Shown here: piece after piece, positions 17,105 through 24,447 of the stretch
Position numbering within the stretch: position 1 is the stretch's first letter
Layout: each line of letters opens with the position of its first letter
NCBI RefSeq assembly: GCF_023145695.1
Contig: NZ_JAJHVV010000019.1
Span: 1-46,993 of the forward strand
Source of the DNA: Vibrio amylolyticus
GTDB lineage: Bacteria > Pseudomonadota > Gammaproteobacteria > Enterobacterales > Vibrionaceae
Length of the DNA stretch: 46,993 nt
Direction: 5' to 3'
The notes under the pieces: model-generated
Databases searched by the model: none
The model's input: only the letters and a program-made list of their open reading frames with translations
What the model was told of the DNA's origin: nothing
Position numbers and translations under genes: made by a program

Positions 17105-18337
17105 ATGACTATGAATAATATATATGTTGCTCGTCAGCCAATTTTGAATTCAAAGCGGCAGACTTTAGGGTATGAGCTGCTGTTTCGTGATGGGGAAAAC
17201 AACGCTTTCCCTGCACATATTGACTCTAACCGAGCAACGTATCGTCTCATTGCTGAAAACTTCCTCTCTATTGGTACTAACCCTTCTGTTGAGCGTTCAC
17301 GCTGTTTCATCAACTTTCCCTACTTAAGCCTTATAAATGGTCTTCCGTATACTTTGCCAAAAGATAAAGTTGTCATTGAAGTATTAGAAAGCTGTGAGCC
17401 GTCTAATGAGCTATTAGAGGCGATTAAAGGTCTCAATGCCAAAGGCTACTTGATCGCACTTGACGACTTTGTTTACCAAACTCAGTGGCGGGCATTTTTA
17501 CCTTATGTACAGATAGTAAAAATTGACATTATGGCGATGGGACTGGCAAAAGCGTGTTTGATGGTTAAAGAACTTAAGGCGAGCAATAGCCGCTTGAAGT
17601 TTCTAGCCGAACGTGTAGAAACAGCCGATGAATTTTATGCCACACGCTCCGCTGGGTTCACTCTTTTTCAAGGCTACTTTTTTAGTAAGCCGGAGATTGT
17701 TAAGCAACGCTATGTGAGCCCCGATCAAATTATAGCGATGGAGCTGTTCCATGAGGTGTGCAAGCCCGTTGTCGACTTTGACAAGGTGGAGCGAATCATC
17801 GCAAAAGACGCCAAGCTCTCTTATAAGTTGCTTAAGTTTGTGAATACCATGTCGGAACGTTTAACCGTTCCGATATCCTCTTTTCGTCAGGCGCTATTAT
17901 ATCTAGGGCAAGATAAGCTGAAGTCATTTGTCTCACTGACGGTGGCCTCCTTTGTTTCTCGGCACAAACCTCAAGAGCTCACTAAGCTTTCACTTCAACG
18001 AGCCCAATTCTGCCTATTGATGTCGAGGCACCCATTGTTTGCTGCTTATCGCGACCAAGCTTTTTTGATCGGCTTATTCTCAATGCTCGACGCTCTGCTC
18101 GACTTATCCTTAGACGACCTTATGGAACAGCTTCCGCTTTGTGATGGCGTCAAAGGGATACTACTGGAGCGAAGTGGCCCATATGGCTCACTTCTGCATT
18201 TGGAAGAGTGTTTTGAGAATGCAGATTGGCAAGGGTTACAGAGCTTTTGTCATACGTTAGAGCTCAATGTGGAGGAAGTGATTGTTGCGTTATCATCCGC
18301 TCAACAGTGGAGCCAACAGGTCAATCAAATCTCCTAG
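17105..18337 (+). CDS. EAL-HDOD signalling protein
   Basis: The 410-residue protein has an N-terminal EAL-like domain (about 5-205) and a C-terminal HDOD domain (about 210-405). The EAL part starts with the YuxH-type edge IYVARQPILN. The EAL glutamate survives in YELLFRD, but the DDF motif reads DDFVYQTQW, the KID motif is KIDIMAM, and the loop is LAERVET rather than AEGVET. This pattern suggests c-di-GMP binding or loss of catalysis rather than an active phosphodiesterase. HDOD domains have the fold of HD hydrolases without their metal ligands and often serve output roles. No transmembrane segment is visible. Confidence 0.88.
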   Translation: MTMNNIYVARQPILNSKRQTLGYELLFRDGENNAFPAHIDSNRATYRLIAENFLSIGTNPSVERSRCFINFPYLSLINGLPYTLPKDKVVIEVLESCEPSNELLEAIKGLNAKGYLIALDDFVYQTQWRAFLPYVQIVKIDIMAMGLAKACLMVKELKASNSRLKFLAERVETADEFYATRSAGFTLFQGYFFSKPEIVKQRYVSPDQIIAMELFHEVCKPVVDFDKVERIIAKDAKLSYKLLKFVNTMSERLTVPISSFRQALLYLGQDKLKSFVSLTVASFVSRHKPQELTKLSLQRAQFCLLMSRHPLFAAYRDQAFLIGLFSMLDALLDLSLDDLMEQLPLCDGVKGILLERSGPYGSLLHLEECFENADWQGLQSFCHTLELNVEEVIVALSSAQQWSQQVNQIS

Positions 18338-18586
18338 CCATTCCTTGCTTCCTTCTTCTATAACTCGGTTAATTGAGCTTTTGATACATGATGTGCTAAA
18401 AGCTTTCATCGCTATCGATAACGCACTTGCATCAGACTCGATATGATTGATTCAGCATTGATAAATCATCGTTCATATTTATTATCGACAATACTATTAT
18501 TTAACTGAAAACTGACGAGTGTGTTACATCGTCGATGTTTTTATTGCTATATTCAGTTAGTTACCAAAGTGAATAAGGATATAGTG

Positions 18587-19600
18587 GTGAGAGAGCGCGT
18601 TCAGTTTTTTGATTTATTACGTTGCGTAGCGGCGGTGGCCGTGATCGCTATCCACGTGCTTGCCCCTTATCGTCATGAGCTCGGGAGCATCCCATTTGAT
18701 CAGTGGGTGACAGCGATAGGGGTTAATGGTATTTCTCGCTGGGCGGTACCTGTATTTATATTGATAACAGGTGCTCTGATGTTAAGTGATCAGCGGCCAT
18801 TTGATGCGAAGTACTATGTGAAGCGGCGACTAGGTAAGGTACTGCTTCCCTTTATCGTATGGTCACTCTTCTACGCTTATCTATCTGGGTGGACAGCTGG
18901 TGGTTATGATTCAGAGGTGACCTCTCAAGTACTATCAGAAAGCTTAACTCACTCTACCTATTACCACTTAGGTTTTTTCTATTACTTTATTCCTCTCTAT
19001 TTTGTTATTCCGCTACTGCAGATTTTTGTGCGCCGTACTAGCGATGAAGCCGTTTATGCGTTGGTGGTCGTTTGGCTTTTCACTTCAGTACTGTATTTAT
19101 ATAAAATTGATGGCCCATGGAGTAATCAGTTCTGGCTCTACTCGGGTTATTTGCCATTGGGCTATCTGCTTTTTAAGAAAGTACCATTAAACAAGACGAC
19201 AGTGGGTGTATTCACTGGGTTCGGGGCTACTGCACTATTAATGACCGTGATTTCGGTAATAAATCTTAGCCTTGAAGCGAATGAATACACGGTTGCTCGG
19301 TGGCTCTCGTATAAAACGTTTAACGTCATCTTAGCGGCTAGTATGGTATTTATGTTGTGTCGCTATTTTGGAGAAGGTCTATCAGAACGTACTCGTAAAG
19401 TCGTTGGTTTGATTAGTCAAAATAGCTTGGGGATTTATATCCTTCATCCCATTTTTTTATGGCCAATGAAAGAGTTTGGTTGGTATCAGGGGCACCCTGT
19501 TTGGGTGATTCCTGTATGGATAGTGATAAGTGGTGCTGGGGCATTGTTATTGAGTTGGCTATTTTCTCGATCGGAAAAAACCCAATGGTTGCTGCCATAA
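18587..19600 (+). CDS. Acyltransferase-3 family membrane protein
   Basis: The protein of about 337 residues has roughly ten membrane segments and begins with the family motif FFDLLRCVAAVAVIAIHVL, whose His is the conserved catalytic candidate; Arg residues follow at PYRHE. Members transfer acetyl or other acyl groups to cell-surface sugars (for example WecH and OafA). The substrate is unknown. I chose GTG at 18587 because AAGGA lies seven bases upstream; an in-frame GTG at 18521 would add 22 residues unlike the family. It stands alone, without surface-polysaccharide genes nearby. Confidence 0.82.
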   Translation: MRERVQFFDLLRCVAAVAVIAIHVLAPYRHELGSIPFDQWVTAIGVNGISRWAVPVFILITGALMLSDQRPFDAKYYVKRRLGKVLLPFIVWSLFYAYLSGWTAGGYDSEVTSQVLSESLTHSTYYHLGFFYYFIPLYFVIPLLQIFVRRTSDEAVYALVVVWLFTSVLYLYKIDGPWSNQFWLYSGYLPLGYLLFKKVPLNKTTVGVFTGFGATALLMTVISVINLSLEANEYTVARWLSYKTFNVILAASMVFMLCRYFGEGLSERTRKVVGLISQNSLGIYILHPIFLWPMKEFGWYQGHPVWVIPVWIVISGAGALLLSWLFSRSEKTQWLLP

Positions 19601-19701
19601 GCGAATCTTTGTCGTGAAGGCATTAGCGGCCTTAGAGGTATTACAAATTAATGATGTCACTATTTAGTACCGCTAATCCATTCATAGTGACATTAAAGAC
19701 G

Positions 19702-20028
19702 CTATCGCTTAAGAGCAAAGTGAAGAAACTTATCGCCTTGATAGGTCAGTTTGCCTTTATCTCCTGGGTTAAGCGCATGGTAATAGTGAACGCCTATTTG
19801 AAATTCACGTTTTGGACCAACAGGGCCTCGTTGAACGTAGATCCAATACTCTTCCTCTTCTCCAGGCTCCGCATCAGGAACTTGGATGGCCTGTTTATCC
19901 AAAATAGTAACATTGACAGATTGCTCAGGAGCATTTTCTCCTTGCATATGCTTTCTATAAAACCTGACAAACACCCAGCCGGCAATTAGTGCCAGTAGGG
20001 CAATAGCAAAAAACATTGAAACAGGCAT
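19702..20028 (-). CDS. DUF2500 membrane protein (YhhM-like)
   Basis: The protein of about 108 residues has one N-terminal transmembrane helix (about 2-22), a basic stretch, then a small beta-rich domain (SVNVTILDKQAIQVPD, FQIGVHYYHALNPGDKGKLTYQG). This is the DUF2500 pattern of E. coli YhhM, which lies with yhhL, yhhN and rsmD near ftsY; the same genes are in this window. The ATG at 20026-20028 is preferred because GGAG precedes it by six bases; an ATG four codons earlier has none. Function is unknown. Confidence 0.82.
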   Translation of the reverse strand: MPVSMFFAIALLALIAGWVFVRFYRKHMQGENAPEQSVNVTILDKQAIQVPDAEPGEEEEYWIYVQRGPVGPKREFQIGVHYYHALNPGDKGKLTYQGDKFLHFALKR

Positions 20029-20175
20029 GATGCTCTCCATAGTATCGACGCGATATTGTAACGTTGAGATTGATGCGGTTTCCTAATGGAGATCATGAAT
20101 CGTGACCTAGGTATGAATCTAGTCATTAATTTGTATAGGTGATTATCTTTTCAATGAGTTATGGATCTATATTTG

Positions 20176-20208
20176 TCACTTTTTCAGCAATAAACCTCGA
20201 AAAAGTGA
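20176..20208. repeat. Inverted repeat upstream of the HEPN-like gene
   Basis: TCACTTTTTC (20176-20185) and GAAAAAGTGA (20199-20208) are perfect complements separated by 13 bases. No T run follows, and the repeat lies 57 bases before the start of the next gene, so a regulator site is as likely as an RNA hairpin. Confidence 0.5.
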
Positions 20209-20264
20209 TCCTTATATAGAAGAATGGAAGTGTGCCTGTCTACAATAAATCATGGAGGAGTGAG

Positions 20265-20630
20265 ATGTCGGATATTGAAAAAGTCGTTCTACGAACGCGT
20301 AAGCTTGAATCATTGCTTCGAGGCCAATATCACGCAAAGGGTAAAGGGCTGCATCAGCTAATTACCAGTTGTGAAGAGCGTCTACCGCATGATGTGATTA
20401 AAAAGCTGAGATACATAGCGACGATTCGTAATAAAATCGTTCATGAAGATGAATATGAGCTAGAAGACCGTAAGGCTTTTTTATTAACTTGTGATGAATG
20501 TGAACAAGAGCTCACACCAAGAAGCAGCCGTTTTATTTGGCGAGTAGCGATTACACTGATGGCTCTGATCACGTTAGTTGCGTTAGGTTTCTATTACGTT
20601 CATTGGGATGAGCTATCTAAACATTTATAA
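20265..20630 (+). CDS. Membrane-anchored protein with a HEPN-like RNxxVH motif
   Basis: The 121-residue protein has a mostly helical N-terminal domain (1-85) with an IRNKIVHED segment: Arg55 to His60 fit the R-x4-H motif of HEPN and DUF4145-type domains. A single transmembrane helix (about 91-112) follows, then a short tail. The start at 20265 has GGAGG four bases upstream; an in-frame GTG at 20232 has no ribosome site. In many HEPN proteins the R-x4-H pair cleaves RNA, but DUF4145-like members are often only structural, so nuclease activity is a hypothesis. No toxin-antitoxin partner is visible next to it. Confidence 0.75.
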   Translation: MSDIEKVVLRTRKLESLLRGQYHAKGKGLHQLITSCEERLPHDVIKKLRYIATIRNKIVHEDEYELEDRKAFLLTCDECEQELTPRSSRFIWRVAITLMALITLVALGFYYVHWDELSKHL

Positions 20631-20680
20631 TAAATATTAATCAGTTAGCTTTGAATTTTAGTAAGGCTAATTGATAGACA

Positions 20681-20730
20681 TTACAAATAAACAAAAGGGA
20701 CGCAATTGCGTCCCTTTTGTTTATTTGTAA
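20681..20730. terminator. 50-bp perfect palindrome, bidirectional terminator
   Basis: The sequence is identical to its reverse complement over 50 bases, centred between 20705 and 20706, with a GGGACGCAA/TTGCGTCCC core and TTTTGTTTATTTGT tails. It lies between the plus-strand gene ending at 20630 and the minus-strand microprotein ending at 20733, so it can terminate both. Confidence 0.8.
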
Positions 20731-20732
20731 GT

Positions 20733-20816
20733 TTAGTAATACATCATAGGTAGTATCATTAAGCCTGTTACTACAGCGATCATTACAAGTCCTTGTTTTT
20801 GTGAAGAAGTAATCAT
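20733..20816 (-). CDS. 27-residue single-pass membrane microprotein
   Basis: This short gene reads MITSSQKQG, then a hydrophobic helix of about 18 residues (LVMIAVVTGLMILPMMYY region) reaching the C terminus. AGGAG lies seven bases before the ATG on the minus strand, a convincing promoter lies further upstream and the 50-bp palindrome follows the stop, so the whole transcription unit is complete. I do not recognise the family with confidence; YnhF-type small membrane proteins of enterobacteria have a similar size and layout. The unit would be missed by gene finders with a length cut-off. Confidence 0.7.
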   Translation of the reverse strand: MITSSQKQGLVMIAVVTGLMILPMMYY

Positions 20817-20857
20817 AACTTTGCTCCTATATTCTGATGTTAGTTACTATGCTTATT

Positions 20858-20887
20858 AGAATAGCACTACTTTAAAGGTTTGATCAA
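20858..20887 (-). promoter_or_regulatory. Candidate promoter of the microprotein gene
   Basis: On the minus strand TTGATC (20882-20887), an 18-base spacer and TATTCT (20858-20863) with a TG extended -10 precede the ribosome site by about 30 bases. Confidence 0.5.
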
Positions 20888-20934
20888 GCTCAACTTGCCC
20901 TAGCTTGCAAAATACTAACTTTAATGGTGTTTAT

Positions 20935-21365
20935 TTGACGTGATTTAGGGGTTTATTGATGATGTTTGTTGGTGGTTTTAAATTGAGCGTATTGTTCTAT
21001 TATTTGTCTATTTATTCTTAAGTTATTGTTTTTTAGGTATAAATATTGGGTTGTTTTTTGTTCTCTTAATGGCTTGTTGTGTTTGTGGTGCTTTCGTTGC
21101 TCAGTCTTCTTCTGTCTCTTTAAATCTGGTTTTTAATCTATGTTATTCTGCAATTTTTAAGTAACTGGTCGTAACATTTGCACCATGCAATAGTGTTGGT
21201 TGCTATTTTATCAATAATTAATCCGTTGGGATTGACGGGATCGCTCTATCTTTATTATGTACTTTTATGTTCCGTATCTTTTTGTATTTTAGTGTTTTTG
21301 TGTTTTTGTTTTATTGGGTTGCTTAGTGATCAGTTAAGGGTTTTTGCTAAGTTTTGGCTTTAACT
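20935..21365. other. T-rich tract, possible gene debris
   Basis: The plus strand here is strikingly rich in T and poor in C compared with flanking genes. Translation gives hydrophobic stretches: one from ATG at 20959 is broken by a TAA after 20 codons and continues in frame to 21165, and another from 21178 to 21363 reads as 61 hydrophobic residues but starts with TTG without a ribosome site. T-rich DNA gives hydrophobic frames by chance, so I do not call a gene. It may be the remnant of a low-GC membrane-protein gene. Confidence 0.35.
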
Positions 21366-21558
21366 GGTTAGACTAATGAGCAGTCTATAGGCTCAACGAC
21401 GAGTAGACCTGATTTCTTAAATGTTTGTTCAAACTAGGTAAACAACGGACGATATTCCTAATAAAGGAATCACTATCCAGATCCAAGTTTTGTTACACGC
21501 CTCTAGACAACATTGATTACAAGCCTAAACTGGCGGCGTAATAAATAGAGGTAATGGT
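21366..21558. other. Spacer before yhhN
   Basis: I see no gene. A small hairpin (ATTCCT/AGGAAT near 21453) is present, and the yhhN ribosome site (AGAGGT) closes the region. Confidence 0.4.
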
Positions 21559-22182
21559 ATGTGGAGTTGGGTGTCTGTCGCCTTGGCAGGCTTTGTAAGC
21601 ATTTCAGCAAATGAGAATAGTAATAGTCGACAAGCTATGGTTTTTAGAGCCGTGAGCTTCGCGTTTCTATTGGTTATTTTATACCAGCAAAATACAGAGC
21701 TGAGTGAAGTTCAATTTTGGGTTGCTCTTGGGCTAGGCGTATCGATGATCGCCGATACGCTTTATTTGCTTAAAAAAAATGGCCGCCTTTGCTTTGCGAG
21801 CTTTCTAATCGCACAGATCTGTTTAAGTAAATCATTTTGGGTGCAGTTATACGGTGGTATTGAGTGGTGGCTCCCGGCATTCTTACTCGCTGCGAGTGTT
21901 GTGGCGTTCTTCTTATTATTACCTCAAATCGATAGACTCATTTTTCCTGTCACGATAATGGGGCTTGTTCTTATCCAGCTCGCGTGGGCTGCAGGTGCTG
22001 TATGGCTACTGGAGTCAACCGCTCTGAGCTTATTAGGGTTTATTGGCTCACTGATGCTGATTATCTCTGCGGCACTTCTTGCTATCCATGATTATCGTCG
22101 CCCGATAATTGGTGGGCGTTACTTGATCTCTGGTGCTTATTTACTGGCGTATTCGCTCATCACCGCGTCAGCTGTAGTATAA
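21559..22182 (+). CDS. YhhN family membrane protein (lysoplasmalogenase-like)
   Basis: The 207-residue protein has about seven to eight hydrophobic helices and the YhhN/TMEM86 pattern, including ADTLYLL with a conserved Asp near residue 66 and HDYRRP near the C terminus. Eukaryotic TMEM86 and some bacterial YhhN proteins hydrolyse lysoplasmalogens, but Vibrio membranes are not known for plasmalogens, so the substrate is uncertain. Location near DUF2500, yhhL, rsmD and ftsY matches E. coli yhhN. Confidence 0.85.
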   Translation: MWSWVSVALAGFVSISANENSNSRQAMVFRAVSFAFLLVILYQQNTELSEVQFWVALGLGVSMIADTLYLLKKNGRLCFASFLIAQICLSKSFWVQLYGGIEWWLPAFLLAASVVAFFLLLPQIDRLIFPVTIMGLVLIQLAWAAGAVWLLESTALSLLGFIGSLMLIISAALLAIHDYRRPIIGGRYLISGAYLLAYSLITASAVV

Positions 22183-22223
22183 TTCGGCTTAATTCTATTG
22201 TTAGATAATTAAAGGAAACCCTG

Positions 22224-22460
22224 ATGTCGAAAGAAATCCATGCGCACGCTATTCTTAATATGTTACGTGAACAGTCGATGACGGAAGAAGCATTACGAGA
22301 AGCGGTGATGAAAGAGTACGGAAGTGACGTTAAGTTTCGTACCTGTAGCCAAAATGGTTTTGATTTAGAAGCGTTGCTCGCATTCTTCCAGCAGAGAGAG
22401 AAAGTATTTGTTGCTGATGGTGTTTGGACATTAAACGCTGAGCGTGTGTGTAGTCACTAA
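22224..22460 (+). CDS. YecH family putative metal-binding protein
   Basis: The 78-residue protein matches the YecH/DUF2492 layout: IHAHAILNML at the N terminus, FRTCSQNGFDLEALLAFF in the centre and ERVCSH at the end. Two cysteines and several histidines are placed to bind a metal, which is why the family is annotated as metal binding; no function has been shown to my knowledge. AAAGGAAA lies before the ATG. Confidence 0.87.
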   Translation: MSKEIHAHAILNMLREQSMTEEALREAVMKEYGSDVKFRTCSQNGFDLEALLAFFQQREKVFVADGVWTLNAERVCSH

Positions 22461-22553
22461 TCGCACTCGTTATTCCGGGTAAATTAAAGCTGGTTTCTTA
22501 AACGCGTTGAAGTCGCTATACTGCGCCAACTATTTTTAAGAGATCAGTTTGTT

Positions 22554-23147
22554 ATGGAAATTTTATCTGCTGCGACCATGTTATTTCTTATCATGGATCC
22601 CCTTGGCAACCTTCCTATTGTTCTTTCTATACTCAAACACCTAGATCCAAAGCGTCGTCGTAAAGTCCTATTTAGAGAGCTTTTATTTGCTCTTGGTATC
22701 TTGCTGCTTTTCTTGTTTGCTGGCCAAAGCATCATGAATTTCTTGCAGGTAGAGCCTGAAACATTAAGTATTTCTGGTGGTATTATTCTCTTTATCATCG
22801 CGATTAAAATGATCTTCCCAAGTGCAGGCAGCATCACAGGTCTGGCTGCAGGTGAAGAGCCTTTTATTGTTCCAATGGCGATTCCAATGATTGCTGGGCC
22901 TTCAGTGATTGCCGCATTGCTTTTGTTATCCAGTCAGCACCCAGACAATATGCTTGAGCTTTCTGCAGCGGTGATGCTGGCTTGGGGAGCCACCTTCTTC
23001 ATTCTCATGTTCTCAGGCTTTTTCCATAGAATATTGGGCGAAAGGGGGCTTAAAGCCATTGAACGCTTGATGGGGCTCTTACTCGTGATGATCTCTACCC
23101 AGATGTTCCTTAACGGTGTCAAAGGTTATATGACCGTCGTTAGTTAA
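22554..23147 (+). CDS. yhgN: YhgN, MarC/NAAT family membrane protein
   Basis: The 197-residue protein has six hydrophobic segments and the MarC family motifs LFLIMDPLGNLPI near the N terminus and PFIVPMAIPMIAGPSVIA in the middle. The family is often listed as a neutral amino-acid transporter, on limited evidence; MarC of E. coli has no proven role. The MDPLGN variant is typical of YhgN. Confidence 0.88.
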   Translation: MEILSAATMLFLIMDPLGNLPIVLSILKHLDPKRRRKVLFRELLFALGILLLFLFAGQSIMNFLQVEPETLSISGGIILFIIAIKMIFPSAGSITGLAAGEEPFIVPMAIPMIAGPSVIAALLLLSSQHPDNMLELSAAVMLAWGATFFILMFSGFFHRILGERGLKAIERLMGLLLVMISTQMFLNGVKGYMTVVS

Positions 23148-23193
23148 GACAAAAGTAAGTTAATAACAAAAACAAGTTAAGCAGAAATAGATA

Positions 23194-23224
23194 TAAAAAA
23201 ACGCTCATTAATGAGCGTTTTTTT
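23194..23224. terminator. Bidirectional terminator between yhgN and yhhL
   Basis: ACGCTCATTAATGAGCGT (23201-23218) is a perfect palindrome flanked by seven A and seven T, suited to stop the convergent yhgN and yhhL transcripts. Confidence 0.9.
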
Positions 23225-23265
23225 GTTTGAAAGAGTGGCGGTTATCGCTATACAACAAGTTAAGT

Positions 23266-23574
23266 TTAAACCTGCTCTTCTGAAGTGTCTTTGCCTTTCT
23301 CTACTTCAGGAATAACCCGTTTGTTACGAATATCAATTAACGCACATACACCAAAAACAAGAATCGATAACTTATCACCAAGGGTAAGTTTCAGCTGTTT
23401 TGAAAAAGCCGCTGAGAAAATAACGGTTTGCAGAATATGGGTAAACAGTAAGAACCCCATAATGATATAGAGCACTAAATTGAGCGGGTAATGAAAAGGA
23501 GCAATAAGATTGTAGATTAGTACCCCCCACACAACAGCAATTACTGCTTTGGCGATTATAATGCCAGCATTCAT
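23266..23574 (-). CDS. DUF1145 membrane protein (YhhL-like)
   Basis: The 102-residue protein has three hydrophobic segments (about 3-22, 31-55 and 64-80) and a charged C-terminal tail. It resembles E. coli YhhL (DUF1145), which likewise follows rsmD. The function is unknown. The 70-base gap to rsmD and the same strand suggest cotranscription. Confidence 0.82.
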   Translation of the reverse strand: MNAGIIIAKAVIAVVWGVLIYNLIAPFHYPLNLVLYIIMGFLLFTHILQTVIFSAAFSKQLKLTLGDKLSILVFGVCALIDIRNKRVIPEVEKGKDTSEEQV

Positions 23575-23644
23575 AGCGTTCTCCTTGTATTCATGAACTT
23601 ATCCTTCAATTTGAGTCGTTGAAATCATAGTCTGTAGCAGTGAA

Positions 23645-24244
23645 CTATTGAGCCTTTCGAGTAAATAAGCGGTAACTCAACTGCCCTGTCGTTTTTTCCC
23701 TGTAGGTATGCCAATGAGTCGGGATCCCTTCCAAAGTAAGCTCTTTCTCTGTTTCTACATAAATTAGTGCGTCTTCACTGAGCCAATTATTCTCTTCAAG
23801 TAGAGCAATAGCCTCTGCGAGCATCCCTTTTCTAAAAGGGGGATCGATAAAGACAATATCAAAGGGTGTCCCTGCCTGCTTTAAATAGACTAAGCTGTCG
23901 CTATTTACGACGTTGATATTCTTAGCTTTGACAGTCTCTGCATTGGTTTTCAGCTGCCGATATGCCTGATTATTCATCTCAATGAGAGTGACAGATTCTG
24001 CTTGCCTAGAAGCCGCTTCAAAGCCCAATCCACCAGAGCCTGCAAAAAGGTCGAGACATTTTGCTTGGGGAACATCTTGAGCCAGCCAGTTAAACAGGGT
24101 TTCTTTGACTCGATCTGTGGTTGGCCTTAACCCTTCAAGGTCATGGACAGGCAGTTTTCTCCCTCTCCATAGGCCGCTGATAATACGAACAAAGCCAGTG
24201 GAAGGCTTTTTTTGTGATGTGTTTTGCTGGCGACGTCTTACCAT
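23645..24244 (-). CDS. rsmD: 16S rRNA (guanine-966-N2)-methyltransferase RsmD
   Basis: RsmD methylates G966 of 16S rRNA using SAM. The 199-residue length is usual. Visible motifs are RIISGLWRGRKLPV and RPTTDRVKETLFNWL, which form the family signature, the SAM loop LDLFAGSGGLGFEA, and the catalytic FIDPPFRKG. It is divergent from ftsY, as in E. coli. Confidence 0.97.
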   Translation of the reverse strand: MVRRRQQNTSQKKPSTGFVRIISGLWRGRKLPVHDLEGLRPTTDRVKETLFNWLAQDVPQAKCLDLFAGSGGLGFEAASRQAESVTLIEMNNQAYRQLKTNAETVKAKNINVVNSDSLVYLKQAGTPFDIVFIDPPFRKGMLAEAIALLEENNWLSEDALIYVETEKELTLEGIPTHWHTYREKTTGQLSYRLFTRKAQ

Positions 24245-24251
24245 AGATTTT

Positions 24252-24279
24252 TTGACCGCTAATTAAGTGTTACTATACA
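24252..24279 (+). promoter_or_regulatory. Candidate distal ftsY promoter
   Basis: TTGACC (24252-24257), a 16-base spacer and TATACA (24274-24279) lie about 170 bases before ftsY. The -10 is weak and the leader long, so this is tentative. Confidence 0.35.
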
Positions 24280-24447
24280 CCGCTACCTTAAATACATCGT
24301 TAGGGTGTAAATCTGAATTTAATAATGACAGAGTGTACCAACCTAATTAAAGGTTTTTCACTGCTTTGTCATTTTCTTTTCTATAGAAGTGATAATTCTA
24401 TAAGAAAAGTGTTGTTGTTAGTTTAGTAGATCTAGGAAATCATCCAG

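Noticed and set aside
21178..21363. 61-codon hydrophobic frame in the T-rich tract
   Set aside because: It starts with TTG without a ribosome site, and hydrophobic residues follow automatically from T-rich codons. Kept only as possible gene debris.
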